This document shows, piece after piece, positions 36,901 through 48,500 of a stretch of DNA of 64,000 nucleotides. Position 1 is the first letter of the stretch; every line of letters begins with the position of its first letter. Position numbers and translations under genes: made by a program. The stretch comes from Lycocorax pyrrhopterus obiensis (lineage: Eukaryota > Chordata > Aves > Passeriformes > Paradisaeidae): assembly GCA_014706295.1 (NCBI GenBank), contig JACSVZ010000007.1:55380975-55444974 (forward strand). The letters are read 5' to 3'. The notes below the pieces were generated by a model. The model saw nothing but the letters and a program-made list of their open reading frames with translations, did not search any database and was not told where the DNA came from.

Positions 36901-38052
36901 CAGAACAGGCTGCTTTTCTCTCCTTACTGTACGTACCCTGAACCTGTTAATGTGTCCTTTGCTGCTGAGGGCCCTCTCTTTAGATAAATTCTCTTTAATA
37001 GTCAGAGCTAACGTGGCTCTGTGTGCCCACCTTTTAAAAGTTCATTCCCACTGCTTACTTTGCAGTCACCACTTGTGCTGCCAAAAACCACAGGGCAGGG
37101 TGCACCAGGGAAAGGAAGCCAAAAGGGAAGCTGCCAGCACTGCCAAAGCAGCTCTCAGCCAGCAGACAAACTGCTCTCCTTGCTGGGGTTTGGAGCAGGG
37201 AAGCTGCTGTGTCAAACCCTATCTTCATGATGTTAGTAAGTGGCTGATGACTTGTAGGGCAGGGGAGTTTTGTGTCTAAATTCTGACTTACTTTGCTTTA
37301 AGCACTGTCCTCCTCAGAGTGTGTCACCTTTTATTCAGTATTTCCATGGAGATATCTGCCTAGAGCCCCCTTTCCTCGTTCCTCACAGGCGTGTACCAAG
37401 CCTCATATTCTGTGTAGATTGGAAGAAGACATTTTGTCATCCTCAATCGAACCAAATGAACCAGAAGATCTCTAACTAAACAGCTCAGAACCCAAGACAC
37501 ATTAAAAGAGTGTAAATGTTCATGCAAAGTCTTTTGTAGGTTATTTTTGCTATAATCCAGAGTGTATATAAGTACTGACACCTTGGCCAAGAGGATGGTG
37601 TCTACCTCCTGCCTGTGCTTGGTAGGAGTTATGAAAACACAGCCTTCTCAGTTCCAAAATCCCCTACCCTGCAGGCCTTAGATCAACTAAACCTTCTCAA
37701 AACACACCTACCACTCTGTTACAGAGAGCTGACAATTCAAAACCACCTTTTGCGCAATATGCTGAAGCTAGGGAACTTCGCAGGAGGATAGGAAACAGTT
37801 ATGGGCTCCTTGAAGAGCAAGCAAAGGAAAGTACATCTCTGGGCAAGTGAGTAAGGCTGTCATAAGGGAGAGAAAAGACTTCTGCCTTGGTCCTAGTCTC
37901 TAGAAAATTTAGGAAGCAGAGCTGGAAGTCAGCTCCCCCTATGCTTGCCCTAGCCCCAGGTGCTGAGCTTGGGTTTCCTCTGGCTTGTCCTCCAGTGCCA
38001 TGGCTTAATCACAGGGCAAGAAATGTTGAGAAACATCCATTCTGCTTCCTGT
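30906..38052. other. Long noncoding stretch, no gene recognised
   Basis: Seven kilobases without a recognisable repeat or exon. Sub-blocks at 31385-31600, 32620-32720 and 33190-33310 are rich in ATTA/TAAT cores and low in simple repeats, as many conserved noncoding elements are, but conservation cannot be judged from one sequence. A GT-rich degenerate tract lies at 34405-34441. Open frames at 36498-36941 (147 codons, plus) and 36950-37279 (109 codons, plus) have no recognisable domain. Confidence 0.5.
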
Positions 38053-38094
38053 ACCCCTAAATTCCCCTAAATACCCCTAAATACCCCTAAATTG
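38053..38094 (+). repeat. 10-bp minisatellite, about 4 copies
   Basis: The unit CCCCTAAATA (or ...ATT) is repeated four times in a row with one or two substitutions. On the minus strand it reads TATTTAGGGG, which superficially resembles telomere repeat words but has a different period (10, not 6). Confidence 0.85.
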
Positions 38095-38734
38095 GACATT
38101 TAAACAGGAGGAGGATGAAAGGATTTAAGTCATAGAGATATCCAAACCTCAGCTCTGGGCAAGGTCTTTCTGCCTGTGAGAAGTGTAATGCCTTGCACAC
38201 ACCACAGCTGACCTGGCTAATGTTTTCCCATGAATCCTGTTTCTAGGGGCATTTTATCATGAAGCCCAGGTTCTTACCTTAGGTAACCCAGAGCTACTGT
38301 TTCATGCTCTCTCTTTGCCTTCGATACCCCTTGATGAGTGCTGAGGTGAAGAGCAGCTGTGCACAGAGCACGGGGGCAGCAGCTACAACTGTTATAAAAG
38401 GGTAGCTCAGGTGAGCGGCCGATGGCAAAGAGCAGAGGAGCATCTTTGAACTACAGCTGGAGCCTGAAGGAAAGGCAGACCTGGACTGGAAACAAAACCT
38501 GCAGTGGTGAACACACCACAGGAAAAGAACCTGCAAGATCTAATTAAGGCTTAGGGGCCACAGAGAGATTAGAAGGAAGAATGGGCATCTGGGGACAGGG
38601 CGTGTCGAAAAGAAAGAAGATCAAGGAAATCACCAATTATCAGGAAGAAGCCTTGGCTCATTAAATCAATTGTTACTGTAGAATTTAAATATCCCTCTCC
38701 TTTACAAAAACAATGCGGAAAGAGATCAGAAAGC

Positions 38735-38792
38735 CTAATATTTTGGCAGCACCTGCTGTCCTCTGAAGAGGCAGATGCTGCCAAAATATCAG
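38735..38792. ncRNA. Pre-miRNA-like hairpin (candidate only)
   Basis: Arm ATATTTTGGCAGCA (38738-38751) is perfectly complementary to TGCTGCCAAAATAT (38776-38789). Inside, after one C/A mismatch, five more pairs form (38753-38757 with 38770-38774, one of them G-U), then a one-base bulge and two pairs, closing a 7-base loop. Outside, one mismatch is followed by two pairs. The whole is about 58 bases with some 23 paired positions, near the lower size limit for a pre-miRNA. I recognise no known miRNA seed. A remnant of an inverted-repeat transposon is an equally good reading. Confidence 0.35.
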
Positions 38793-41298
38793 CCTCTTCT
38801 CCTCTTTCTTTTGTTATTCTGATGGATTGAATTAAATCTGGGGTTTAACACAGGGTGCCTGTGCCAGGGTTCTCTGCTGACCATCTCATACAGCCTAGAT
38901 TTGCAATCGCATTTTATACCAAATTCCTTATTGCATAACCTGGCAAATGTCCTTTCCTTCCACAGCTGAGCTAAAGGATGTGTATGAACAACATTTCTGA
39001 GGTTCAAAGTTGACATGAGCAAAAGAGATTGGCAGAATGTACAGAACTGGCAGCAAACAAGATTTTTTTACCCCAAACCCTCCCCAACACAGTGTGTGGT
39101 GCGTTCAGGATCTGCATTCAGTGTGAGCATGGGTGAGCCTCTTTGTTTGGGGATCTGTCCTTATAGGACTGACCTGAGGCTGCATGAGGAGCCCAGTCAG
39201 GGCTGATGTTGGACAGAGGTTCCCCAGACTGCCTGAGCTGAGCTCCTCCTTCTGTGCTTGCTTCCCAGACTTGAGAAGGATGCTGTAAACATAACTTTTC
39301 AAAGTAATCTAATTGCTGAAAGCTTGAGTTAGAATCTTCTCAAGTCCATGTCTTTCAACATTTAATATCAGGTTTTGTTTATATGATGTACAGCTGCGGG
39401 GACCTTTTTTTTTCTCCTGCAAATGGGGACTCTGCTGGAGTAGGTGAGCAGGCTATAGAGCAATACTTAACCTAAAATACTCCTTTCTGTTGAGCTGGGC
39501 TACACCCCCAGAATGGCCTTCTATGCAATTCAGAAATTTCCTGATGTTTGAATTTGCCATGAAAGAACCTGGAAGGGGGATCGGGGGGGGCAGGGGTGTG
39601 CATCACTGTAATGAAAAAAAAAATTTTCTGTTGTTCTGCAAAGAATAAAAAATTCCTTGTCCTTTTTAAGTACAGAAGAAATCCCACATACTTAACCTGA
39701 GACACTGTGGTATCATTTGAAACAGTGGATACTGAAGCAGACGTTATATTTGCACTAGGCTGTGAAATAAATAGGCATTTGAAACTGTGTTAGGATGTGA
39801 ATTTCCATAGTGCCTTGAGGGATGTAATTTTTGCATTATGTGAACAGTTTGGATGAGAAGACCATGCAGTGAAGCTGAACAGCTGTATCCTGCCCACACA
39901 TTGTGAAGTGAGGGAGAGGCTGGGAGCCTGAGGGAATCCTTATAAGAGACTGTGTCCCTGAAGTTTTCCAACAAAGAAGTTGTGCAGAGTTGTGCTGTCT
40001 AGAAATGAGCTTGTGGGACTGTTCCCCCTCCCTGCACCACGCAATGTAGCATAAACATCAGCTTCTGTCTACAAGCATTTGTTTATTTATATTGACATAA
40101 AATACCGCCTGTTGCTTTGAAGTCCTGGGAGCGATGGGTTTCACGCCTATTTCATATCCAGCTTGGGTTTTACTGCTAAAGGTGTGACACCAGGGCAGGA
40201 GGCAGCAACAGGCTGATGGAGCTGTGCAGTGGCACCGGGTCCCTCCTGTCCCTCCTTAGGTGAGCTGAGGGGCTGGTGGGGAGCCAGCTCCCTGAGCCCT
40301 GCTCTATCAAACTCCACTGACTTTTCTTCTTAGTGGAGAGTGTAGGAAACCTCATGAAAAGGGAAGCAAAGTTTTAGCAATTCTGGTACTTCTTAGGGCT
40401 TGGGATAGATTTGTCACTGTGCATCTGGCAGCTGATTTGGGTTTCAGACTATGAGCAGACCACAGTGCACTCCTTGTGTGCTGTTTGCGTAACTGGAGGA
40501 TCATTTTTAAGCTACGTGATAGATAAGCTTCCTGCCACTTGCAAAGGCTGCTTCTCTATGGAAGAAACAACCACAACAACAAAAACAACAGAAGACAAGT
40601 TTCTCTGATTTGTTTAGAGTTACCAAAGGTGTTGAGATAGGAACTAATTAAAAAAAAACCTATCTGCAATGCAATGCCATAAAAGAATAATAAAATTCAA
40701 ATCTCATTTGTTCCACTTCATGTTTCTTGCATGCATAAACCTCTATAAAAGGCAGCATCTGTGTTCGCACTATATGCTGAAGAGATATCACACAATGACT
40801 AATTCAATTGGCATTTTTAACTGTTCATTGTACCATATATTTCCATTTACTAGATTCTTTAAGTCTTTTTAAGTGCATCATGTATGGAACAGGATAAAAT
40901 AAGACAGAGCTGTTTACTTCCATAAAGAGATTGGTGGTGGGAAATGACAGAGCACTGAGTTGTCAATTTGATCACCAGCCACACTTGCAGGATTTAAAAT
41001 AGTATTTGAATCTTTTCTACCAGTCAGTGACTGCATTTACGCTGTGCTAGTTACGTGGATTTGTGTTGCAAAGGAAAGCATGATGGAGTATTATCTCATT
41101 TAAACCAACAATTTAGAGATCATTCGTCTGTTATGATTTGAAATGAGATGTATTATAACATCAACAATGCCCACAACTAATAACATATTTAGCTTTGGTG
41201 ATGAAACCAAGGTTTTCTTTTAATTTTCAGCTGGAGGTACTCAAGGGTGGTTTTAATATGCCAAGATGCTTATCTGATGAAAATAAGAGTTCTGGGTT
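38793..41298. other. Noncoding stretch, no gene recognised
   Basis: Open frames all under 80 codons. Includes a G-rich run at 39575-39596 and an A/C-rich simple tract at about 40564-40595. No repeat family recognised. Confidence 0.55.
39575..39596 (+). other. G-rich run, possible G-quadruplex
   Basis: G tracts of 5, 8 and 4 residues are separated by ATC and CA. The 8-residue tract can be split to give four G3 tracts within 22 bases. Structural potential only; no gene context. Confidence 0.4.
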
Positions 41299-41383
41299 CT
41301 TTTTATTCTGTTGGGTTTTTTTGGTGGTGGTTTTTTGGTTGTTAAGGTTTTTTTTTGTTTGGTTTTTTTTGGTTTTTTTTTGC
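41299..41383 (+). repeat. T/G-rich low-complexity tract (GGTTTTTTT-like)
   Basis: About 85 bases nearly all T and G, with repeated GGTTTTTT-type words. It gives spurious Phe/Val/Leu/Trp-rich open frames on the plus strand and Lys/Asn/Thr-rich frames on the minus strand, which I discount. Confidence 0.85.
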
Positions 41384-41692
41384 TTATAGCTACAAGGCAA
41401 TCTTTTCTTCTGACTGTTGTTCCACATGGCAAATTCACAATGAAATCAATAGGAATGATTGGTTTTTAGATCCACTGCAAGATTGGCTACAAGCATACAA
41501 ATGAAGCTGGAGAACAAAGTCACCTGAGCTCTCCTTCAAGGGTGAGATGCAAAAACATAAAGCTCAGAAGTGGCCTCACTGTCTCCTTTTCTCTTTCTCT
41601 GTTGCCCTTAGGCAAAAGGAGGAAAAACTTCCAGCAGTACCTGCAGCTCGGGGCTAGCCAAGGTTTTGCAGCCCAGTGTGCCAGCATGGAAA

Positions 41693-41716
41693 AAAAGGTT
41701 TTCAAAGAAACCTTTT
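41693..41716. repeat. 9-bp inverted repeat
   Basis: AAAAGGTTT at 41693-41701 and AAACCTTTT at 41708-41716 are complementary around a 6-base loop. It is not followed by a T tract and is not a bacterial-type terminator. Probably incidental. Confidence 0.5.
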
Positions 41717-42014
41717 GTCACCCTTGGAAGAAGAAGAGGCTTTATAGTAAATGCAGTGACTTTATGGGCAGAAAAAAATACTGAAACATCTTTTGTGGTG
41801 AAAATAAGAGTGATTTTTTTGGATTTATATTTACTTTTTTCCACTTACTAATGAGGGCATCTTTCCCAGCTGCGTTTTTAAAAGCCTTTTTCCATTCTCC
41901 CAAAACAGGGGCAGGTTTAGAAAACAAACAAGCAACCCAGAAAGTCAATTTGAAAGATGCTCACACTCCTCCGCTTAAGCCTGAGGTGAACAGAGTAAGT
42001 TTGGTGTGGAAATA

Positions 42015-42540
42015 AAAATACCCGGAGCGTCTGCTGGGGAGGTGCTGGAGCACAGGGGAGGGGAGAGCTCGTGTCCTGTCTGCCCCTCTGTGCAGCGGGC
42101 AGCGCCTGAGGCAGCTTCCTACACGAGTGCCTGTGGGAGCGCTCGGCTCGCTCCCCGCTCCCTGCGAGCAGCCGCGGGCTGCAGCCAGACCACGCACCCG
42201 GGTGCCCTGTGGCGCTGGTTCGTCCTGTGCCTGCTCCCAGGAGCTGCGGGAAGGGCCAGCCCGGCTGCTCTCCGGCCCCACCGCCGGCCCCTTGGAGAGG
42301 TCGGTGGGAGAAGAGTTGCATGGTCTGCAAGGGACGCTGGCAGCGGCTGGCCCCGGGCACTGGCGGGCTCTGCTCCGCAGCAGCGCATCCAACAACCAGC
42401 CTGGAGCCGCGTGGGACAGGGAGAGAAGAGAATCCTGCGCACTGGCAGAGAGAGCTGAGCCGAGGGGCTGTGCGGCCACAGCAAAGCACGGCTGCTGCCT
42501 GCCACGGAAGGTGACCTCTCTGATCCTCATCACACCGGGG
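42015..42540. promoter_or_regulatory. CpG-island-like segment, candidate promoter or first exon
   Basis: An abrupt rise to roughly two-thirds G+C with about 35-40 CpG dinucleotides by eye over some 520 bases, giving an observed/expected ratio near 0.6-0.7. Flanking DNA is AT-leaning with very few CpG. In vertebrates this composition marks promoters and first exons. A splice-donor-like GAAG/GTGACC lies at about 42508 on the plus strand, and an AGA/GTAAGT-like site lies just upstream at about 41995. Open frames of 128-190 codons exist on both strands, overlapping in different frames. None has a recognisable domain, and GC-rich DNA lacks stops by chance, so I do not call a protein. Direction of transcription is undetermined. 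Confidence 0.5.
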
Positions 42541-45500
42541 TCAGGACAGCCCTGCAGAGCTGATCTCGCTGCTTCAGGTTCTGTGTCTCCAACGTCGTGT
42601 CTCCGAGCAAACCCTGCTCACTTCTGTTGGTTGGCAGAGCAGTGACTATATCTTTCTTAAGGACTTTGGGAACGACCTTACACTTTGCTGTCTGCCTGGC
42701 AGAACAGGTCTCTGCATCTATTACTGAACCTGAATCATATTAAACCTAATCTAGGTGATCCTAATAGCCTTTTCTGGCCCTAGAACCTCTGACGTGTATT
42801 AATCTCTGCTAGATGAAATAATATTTTCTGGACTAATATATTAATGACTCTTTCTTTAAATATTTTAATACCTAAAACTGGTAGTCTCTGTCACTTTCAT
42901 TTCATCTTTCCCAGAATTAAAAAAAAAGTATATATTCAATCTATACAGAAAACCACTCTCAGGAATTTTTCCCTCTCCCCCTTTTTCCTTCATCCTCCTG
43001 GGACTCACCAGCTCAGCTGGCCATGGTTTTTGATAGCTGCTGGATTCTATTAGCTAGCACTGCAGGCCTTTGAACCTCTATGTGCTAAAGTAGCTTTTCA
43101 GGCACTTACTTATCTTCTCATGATTATTTTTGGGAGAAGGTGAATCACTCCTTCTCGAAGATGCAGCTGTTGGCCAAAGCATATTCCATTAAATTTACTT
43201 AGCATTAAGCCATTACTACTGTTCTTGGCAAGCCTCTTTCCTTCTAAATCAATTATATTTGTCTTGTACAGTGAAGCCATGAGGAATGAACAAGCACATT
43301 TGCAATCTCCACCACCAGTGAAACCACCACAAGGTAAACACACATAAATGTACACAAACACACACAGGCACATGCACACCACTTCTTGCCAAAACAAAGG
43401 AAGCTGATCCTGAGTTGAATATAAAATCAGACTGAAAACAGTTTTAGCTTCATTAATTCTGGCCTCTTGCTTACTGGGATTTGCCAGTCTCTGGCAGACC
43501 CAGATGAAGATGATCTGAAGATACTGGAAAAGCTGAACTTGTGTTTCTAAAGTCCAGAAATAAGCTGGAAATAAAAAAAAAAAAAAAAAAAAGTCTGAAA
43601 ACCTGTTTTTGTTGTGTTTCCAGTTTAGTTTTAGCAATGCTTAGAGAGCTGAATGACAGCCCAAGAATAAATAGTCCACATTTTGGGGTGCCTTTTTTGA
43701 TCTTCCCACTTCTGCAAATGATACACGTTGGCATCCCAGCCCAAGCTGATCAGAGGACAACAAGTAATTCTTGAGGTTTCGAAACCTGTTTTCTTTCCAC
43801 ATTAGAGCAAAGAAAAATAAAATAGAGGTGAGTTGGAGGAGGGCTGTGGATATGTCTGAGTGATCTGAAAGGATCAGATGAAGGATGGAAAGTGGGTGGG
43901 AGGGAAGAGCACCTGGACCATGTTCTGCCCTACCAAGTGCAGGTGGCCCCACATTTGGTCCTGGAGGAGAAACCCACACCCTGGCCTGCTGACAAGCACT
44001 CAGTCCACTCTGGACTTGACCACTTTCCAAGGGATGCTTTGGTGGTAACTTTTCACCAGACATAATTACAGTTCCAGCAGTGTGTGTGATGGATACCACT
44101 ATAAAATTTTCTGAGCTTGCTACCTTTGGGTTTTTTTTCCCTTTCTTCCTGTGTAATCCACCCTTCTGCTGTCCTGAGTGATACACTGTCAGGCAGAGCT
44201 CAGAGGTGATTTTTTTCAGAAGCCATTACAATGACACACCACTTACCAAAGGATGACAAGCACTTTCACCTCACTCTTGTTCTTGGAAACATGGTGCTTC
44301 TCTTTTTTCCCCCTTTAGTCAATCATAACTATCCATGGGATTGTGTACACTGAAACAGGATTCCAGATCTTCTCAGCTTTTATGCTCATGCTAACACCTA
44401 ACACAGAGTTATACATTGTTTACATATGTAGTGAATGGTTTTTTTTTTTATGCTACATGAAATTACTTCAAATTACTTGTTACAAATTACTTCAGCAGGG
44501 CTGGTTAAACATTGCTCTTCCTTCCAAGTTCTAATTCTTCTCCTGCTGGTGGCCCAGCTGTGACTGAATGCTGCAGGTTCTGATTCCCTTTGACAGGAGA
44601 GAGCTTTGAACTCAGGTCCTCCATGCTGCATTTAGCTGGTCTTTTAATCTGTAAGATAGAGAACAAGAGGAGGATGGTACTTCCGTCTGGTCCCCACAGA
44701 TAAATCCCTCTACTCCCGACAGCATACTGCCTTTTGTAGTCCTCTTTCTTCTTTGTCATCTGAATCTCCACATCCATTTTGGGAGGAGGTCTAAGATGGT
44801 GAATGGGAAGTGGGTAGGTGACTAAAATCTTAAACTGTTCCTTGTTTGCCACTATATATATTTTTTTTGTCCAGTTCCCCATCCATAGCACACCAGCCTG
44901 GGCTGGGGGAGGAGAGGGACTGGTGGAAGACTCTCTCTGTCTGGGAAGATGCATTTACCCTTTTCAGGAAATGAAACAAAAAAAAATAAGACCAAAAGGG
45001 TCTCATTGGCGTGTACCTGATTGTAACCTGCAAGCACAGCAATGGGGTTGACTGATTTCAAATCCAGTTACATGCCTTCCCAGCCATCTAGAAGACTGAA
45101 GAAAATGTTATTAGTTACGAACAGAAATAGCAGCAGGCAGATTATCTTTTGACAAACAATGATTTCATGCTTTTCTGAAGCAAAAAAGAAAAAAAAAGAG
45201 AGGTGAAAGCAGGAGGGGGAAGAATAAAAATGCCAAGTTACGACTGAAGAAATGCTATAAATTAACAAACTATTGACCAAAAGCATTAGTTACTGGCAGA
45301 CTTGAGGAAGCCACTGCTACTCAGACGCTACAAAACTGTGTTTCAGGGAGCTGCATGGCAGCTAAGCTTTTCCAGATGTCAGGGAGTTCCCATGCTTGAT
45401 ATTTGTGCAGAGCCACAGGGGTTGGTCACTTTTTTTTTTGTCTCTCATCACCAGTTGGTGGCAGATAGACCAGGGTTTTACTGGAGCTGCCCCACGAGCT

Positions 45501-48500
45501 GGTGTGGTGTGAGCCTGACATCCTAAGAAGGAAAAGGCCCCAGCAACAAGTTGGTGCTGTCCTCTTGACAGGAGTAAACCAAACCAACACAGAGTCAGAC
45601 TTGGCACAAACATCAGCCCTTTTCTGCCGCACCTTGGCCTTAGGCTCAGGGGAGTTTGGGTCTGGCAGCTCACCAAGAGGGAACAGGATGGCTGAGAAAC
45701 ACTTTTGAAAGCAGAAAGTTAAAACCTGACAGTGAAAGTCCTGTTATTCTTGCCTGACTTGTGGTTTGTAAATGGCTCAATGTCCAATCAAGCCCTTTTC
45801 GCTCCAGCTCAAAATAGCACAGGCAAGTCTGCTAATAGTTTCAGTAGCAACAATTTTCAAAGCCTCAGACACAATACAATCTGAGGGTCTGATCCAGAGA
45901 TAATTGAAGTGTTTCCCTGAATTGAATCTGAGCCTAAAATGGCAGAGCCATAAAGGGAAAAATAAACTCTACAGAAGTGAATTTAAAAAAAAAGCTTGAA
46001 AATGAATTCTAGAGGCAGCTCAGTCCGGCTGTCTTCGTGCGTGGCTTTTCCCTGCCTTTGACAACGTGGCTGCAGGCACTGAGGGCACCAAGGCTGAGCA
46101 TTATTATGGGATGAGAGGCTTTCTCAAAGCTGCCCCGTTTCCTCATCAGAGGTGAACACCACCAGCAGCCCTGTGCTCCAGGCACATTGCCATCGCCCCG
46201 TTACAGCGACAGGTTTGAGTGAGATGGAGCCGTGCTCAGAGAGCAGAAACCTGTTTGGCACCCCTTGTGAAATTGCTGCCCCTTTGCCTGTCTGCTTGTT
46301 AATGGGTTTTTCGCCTGCTATCAGGAGCAGTGAGCAAACTTTGGGATTGCTGTATAACCTACATAGATTACCTGCTTATTTTTCCCACCGGGCTCAGAAA
46401 GTTGATTAATTTTAGATGGACTAAGGCTGATTCAAAGCCTGCTCAAATCTGTAATAAATCACTAAAATGAAAATATAATTTCACTTACAACAATGACAAA
46501 ATGCCCTTTGACATCTGTAGACAGGCCAAAATTCCACTTCAAGTACATGGATGCTGAACCACAGTTAATAAGGAAACATATTCAGTAGCAGTTAAAAAAA
46601 AACAAACCAAAAAACATCAAGGAGGGTGAAAAAAGTTTTTGTAAAAAAATTGAGCAGATGCCAATTGTTCCTGCATTTTATTTGTAGTCTTTATGCAGGA
46701 TAATTTCCCTTACTTAGCACAAAAGAGAATTCCAGTGCATTTTATGACCCAGAGAATTAAGTTTGCACATCATCAGCCTGGAAGCACCTGATTTTAGGAT
46801 GCCGTGGAAAACATTCAACACAGCTGTTACATTTCTGCAACTGTACTGTGAGACCTGTGAATGTTCTCTGCTCCCAACACAGAGCAGGTTTGCAATGTTG
46901 AAGGTGCACAGTTTGTGAGCAGGCTGAGGGGGTGTGCATGTGAGCGTGTGTGAGAGGACACCTTTGTCCCACTTGCACTTCCATTTATGCAGCAGATGAT
47001 GAGTCATATTATGTAATTACACAGATAGAAAGTTATTTGATGTTTAATTTTGCCTAGACAAATGTTAGTTGCTTCCTAAGCAGTATTTTCTCCCTATCAG
47101 TATCTTCCTAATAGCTGTGGATTTTTAATTACTGATAATCAGTATTTACATGGAGCCTTCAGCAAACAATTCCTGAAGTACTTGTAGTAATTACATATGT
47201 AAATTGTTATGGAAGAAAAATATTTGCAGCTTGACAAAAGCAAAGCTGGGGAAGTAGGCAGAAAATAGAGGTCAAGTTTTGATGTTTAAAAATGAGGCAG
47301 AGGTAGGACAAAGGTCCATGTTTTTCTACACTGTCAGATAAAACAGAACCAATCAATCAGGAATTTCTGTGTGTTTTGTTTGTTTGGTTTTTTTTAATAA
47401 GAACAGAAATGAGGACAAGTGCTCTTGATTCTGATTTATTGATATTGATAGAAAGAGTTGAAAAATGTGTATGTGATGCCTTTTAGGTGGCCTTAGAGGT
47501 CCCTGAGAAGGGTTGAAGGAAATGTCTTGCTGAGACACTGGGCTCTGCGTGATATTGTCAGAGAGCAGACGAGTTTATAAAACAAGAGACAGATGAAACA
47601 GAACTGAGGAATTTCTGCAAATCTCTCAGTTAAGAGTCCCTGAGCAATGCTGAGCCCCCGAAGTCCTTTCTCAGATTTTGGACAGGGCTGCATGTCAGAA
47701 ATATCAATCACAGACACAGTTCAGATGGATAAAGGGAGATAACAGACTTACAGCACATGTGTGCAAAGAGATACAACCCTCTTTCTGTACTGACGGCATA
47801 ATTCTTGCCTATCACATCTAGATCTTTCTTCAGCCACAGCTCTGAGACTCAGACCCACAATAGCATCTGTGACCCCTAAATCTCTGCACACCTCTCGGAG
47901 CTGTGATTGTTTCTGTTACTGAGCCCTTCTGGGCTCACACAAGAAGGTTGATTTTTTTTCTTGTTGGAAAGGGAAATTAGGTTTCATTACTTATTACAGA
48001 GATAAAAGCTGAAGTTTTTTCTCCTTGTGAATGTTTTAGGAACCTGCTGAGCTGATCAGCTCTGTCGTCTGATGAGCACTCTGCAGTGACATGAAGAGTA
48101 GATGAATTAAAGGCTTTGTCTGCTGCCTGTTCTTACTCTCTCTTTTTAACATCCTAAAGGTCCACTAGGGACAAGCAAATAACAGTCTAGCCCAGGTCTC
48201 CCCAGCCACATCTGCCCTGTCAACAACTGCCCAGGAGCAACCCATATGAACCCCCCTAGATCATATATTCCATTAGTATAAATTATTAAAATGAAATATT
48301 TTACAAGTGGCTACAGACCTATTCTAAATTAATCCTTTTATTCCATTATGAGGCAATAAACCTTTACATTTCTGAGAGCTCTTGTCAGACATGCTGCTTC
48401 ACTCAGGAATAAATATATTCAAAGGTTGGGAGTCTCTTCCTCTGTCCCACTACATTCATATTAATCAGGCTGGCCAGCATGTAACTCTGCAGATAGCAAT

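Noticed and set aside
41227..41438. Lys/Asn/Thr-rich minus-strand open frames
   Set aside because: Direct product of the T/G low-complexity tract.
43573..43592. Poly(A) tail of a processed pseudogene starting at the CpG island
   Set aside because: No target-site duplication and no gene-like body. Such retrocopies are rare in birds.
43110..44954. Three sequential minus-strand open frames as a multi-exon gene
   Set aside because: Different frames without matched splice sites. One contains a Phe run encoded by the poly(A) tract. No domains.
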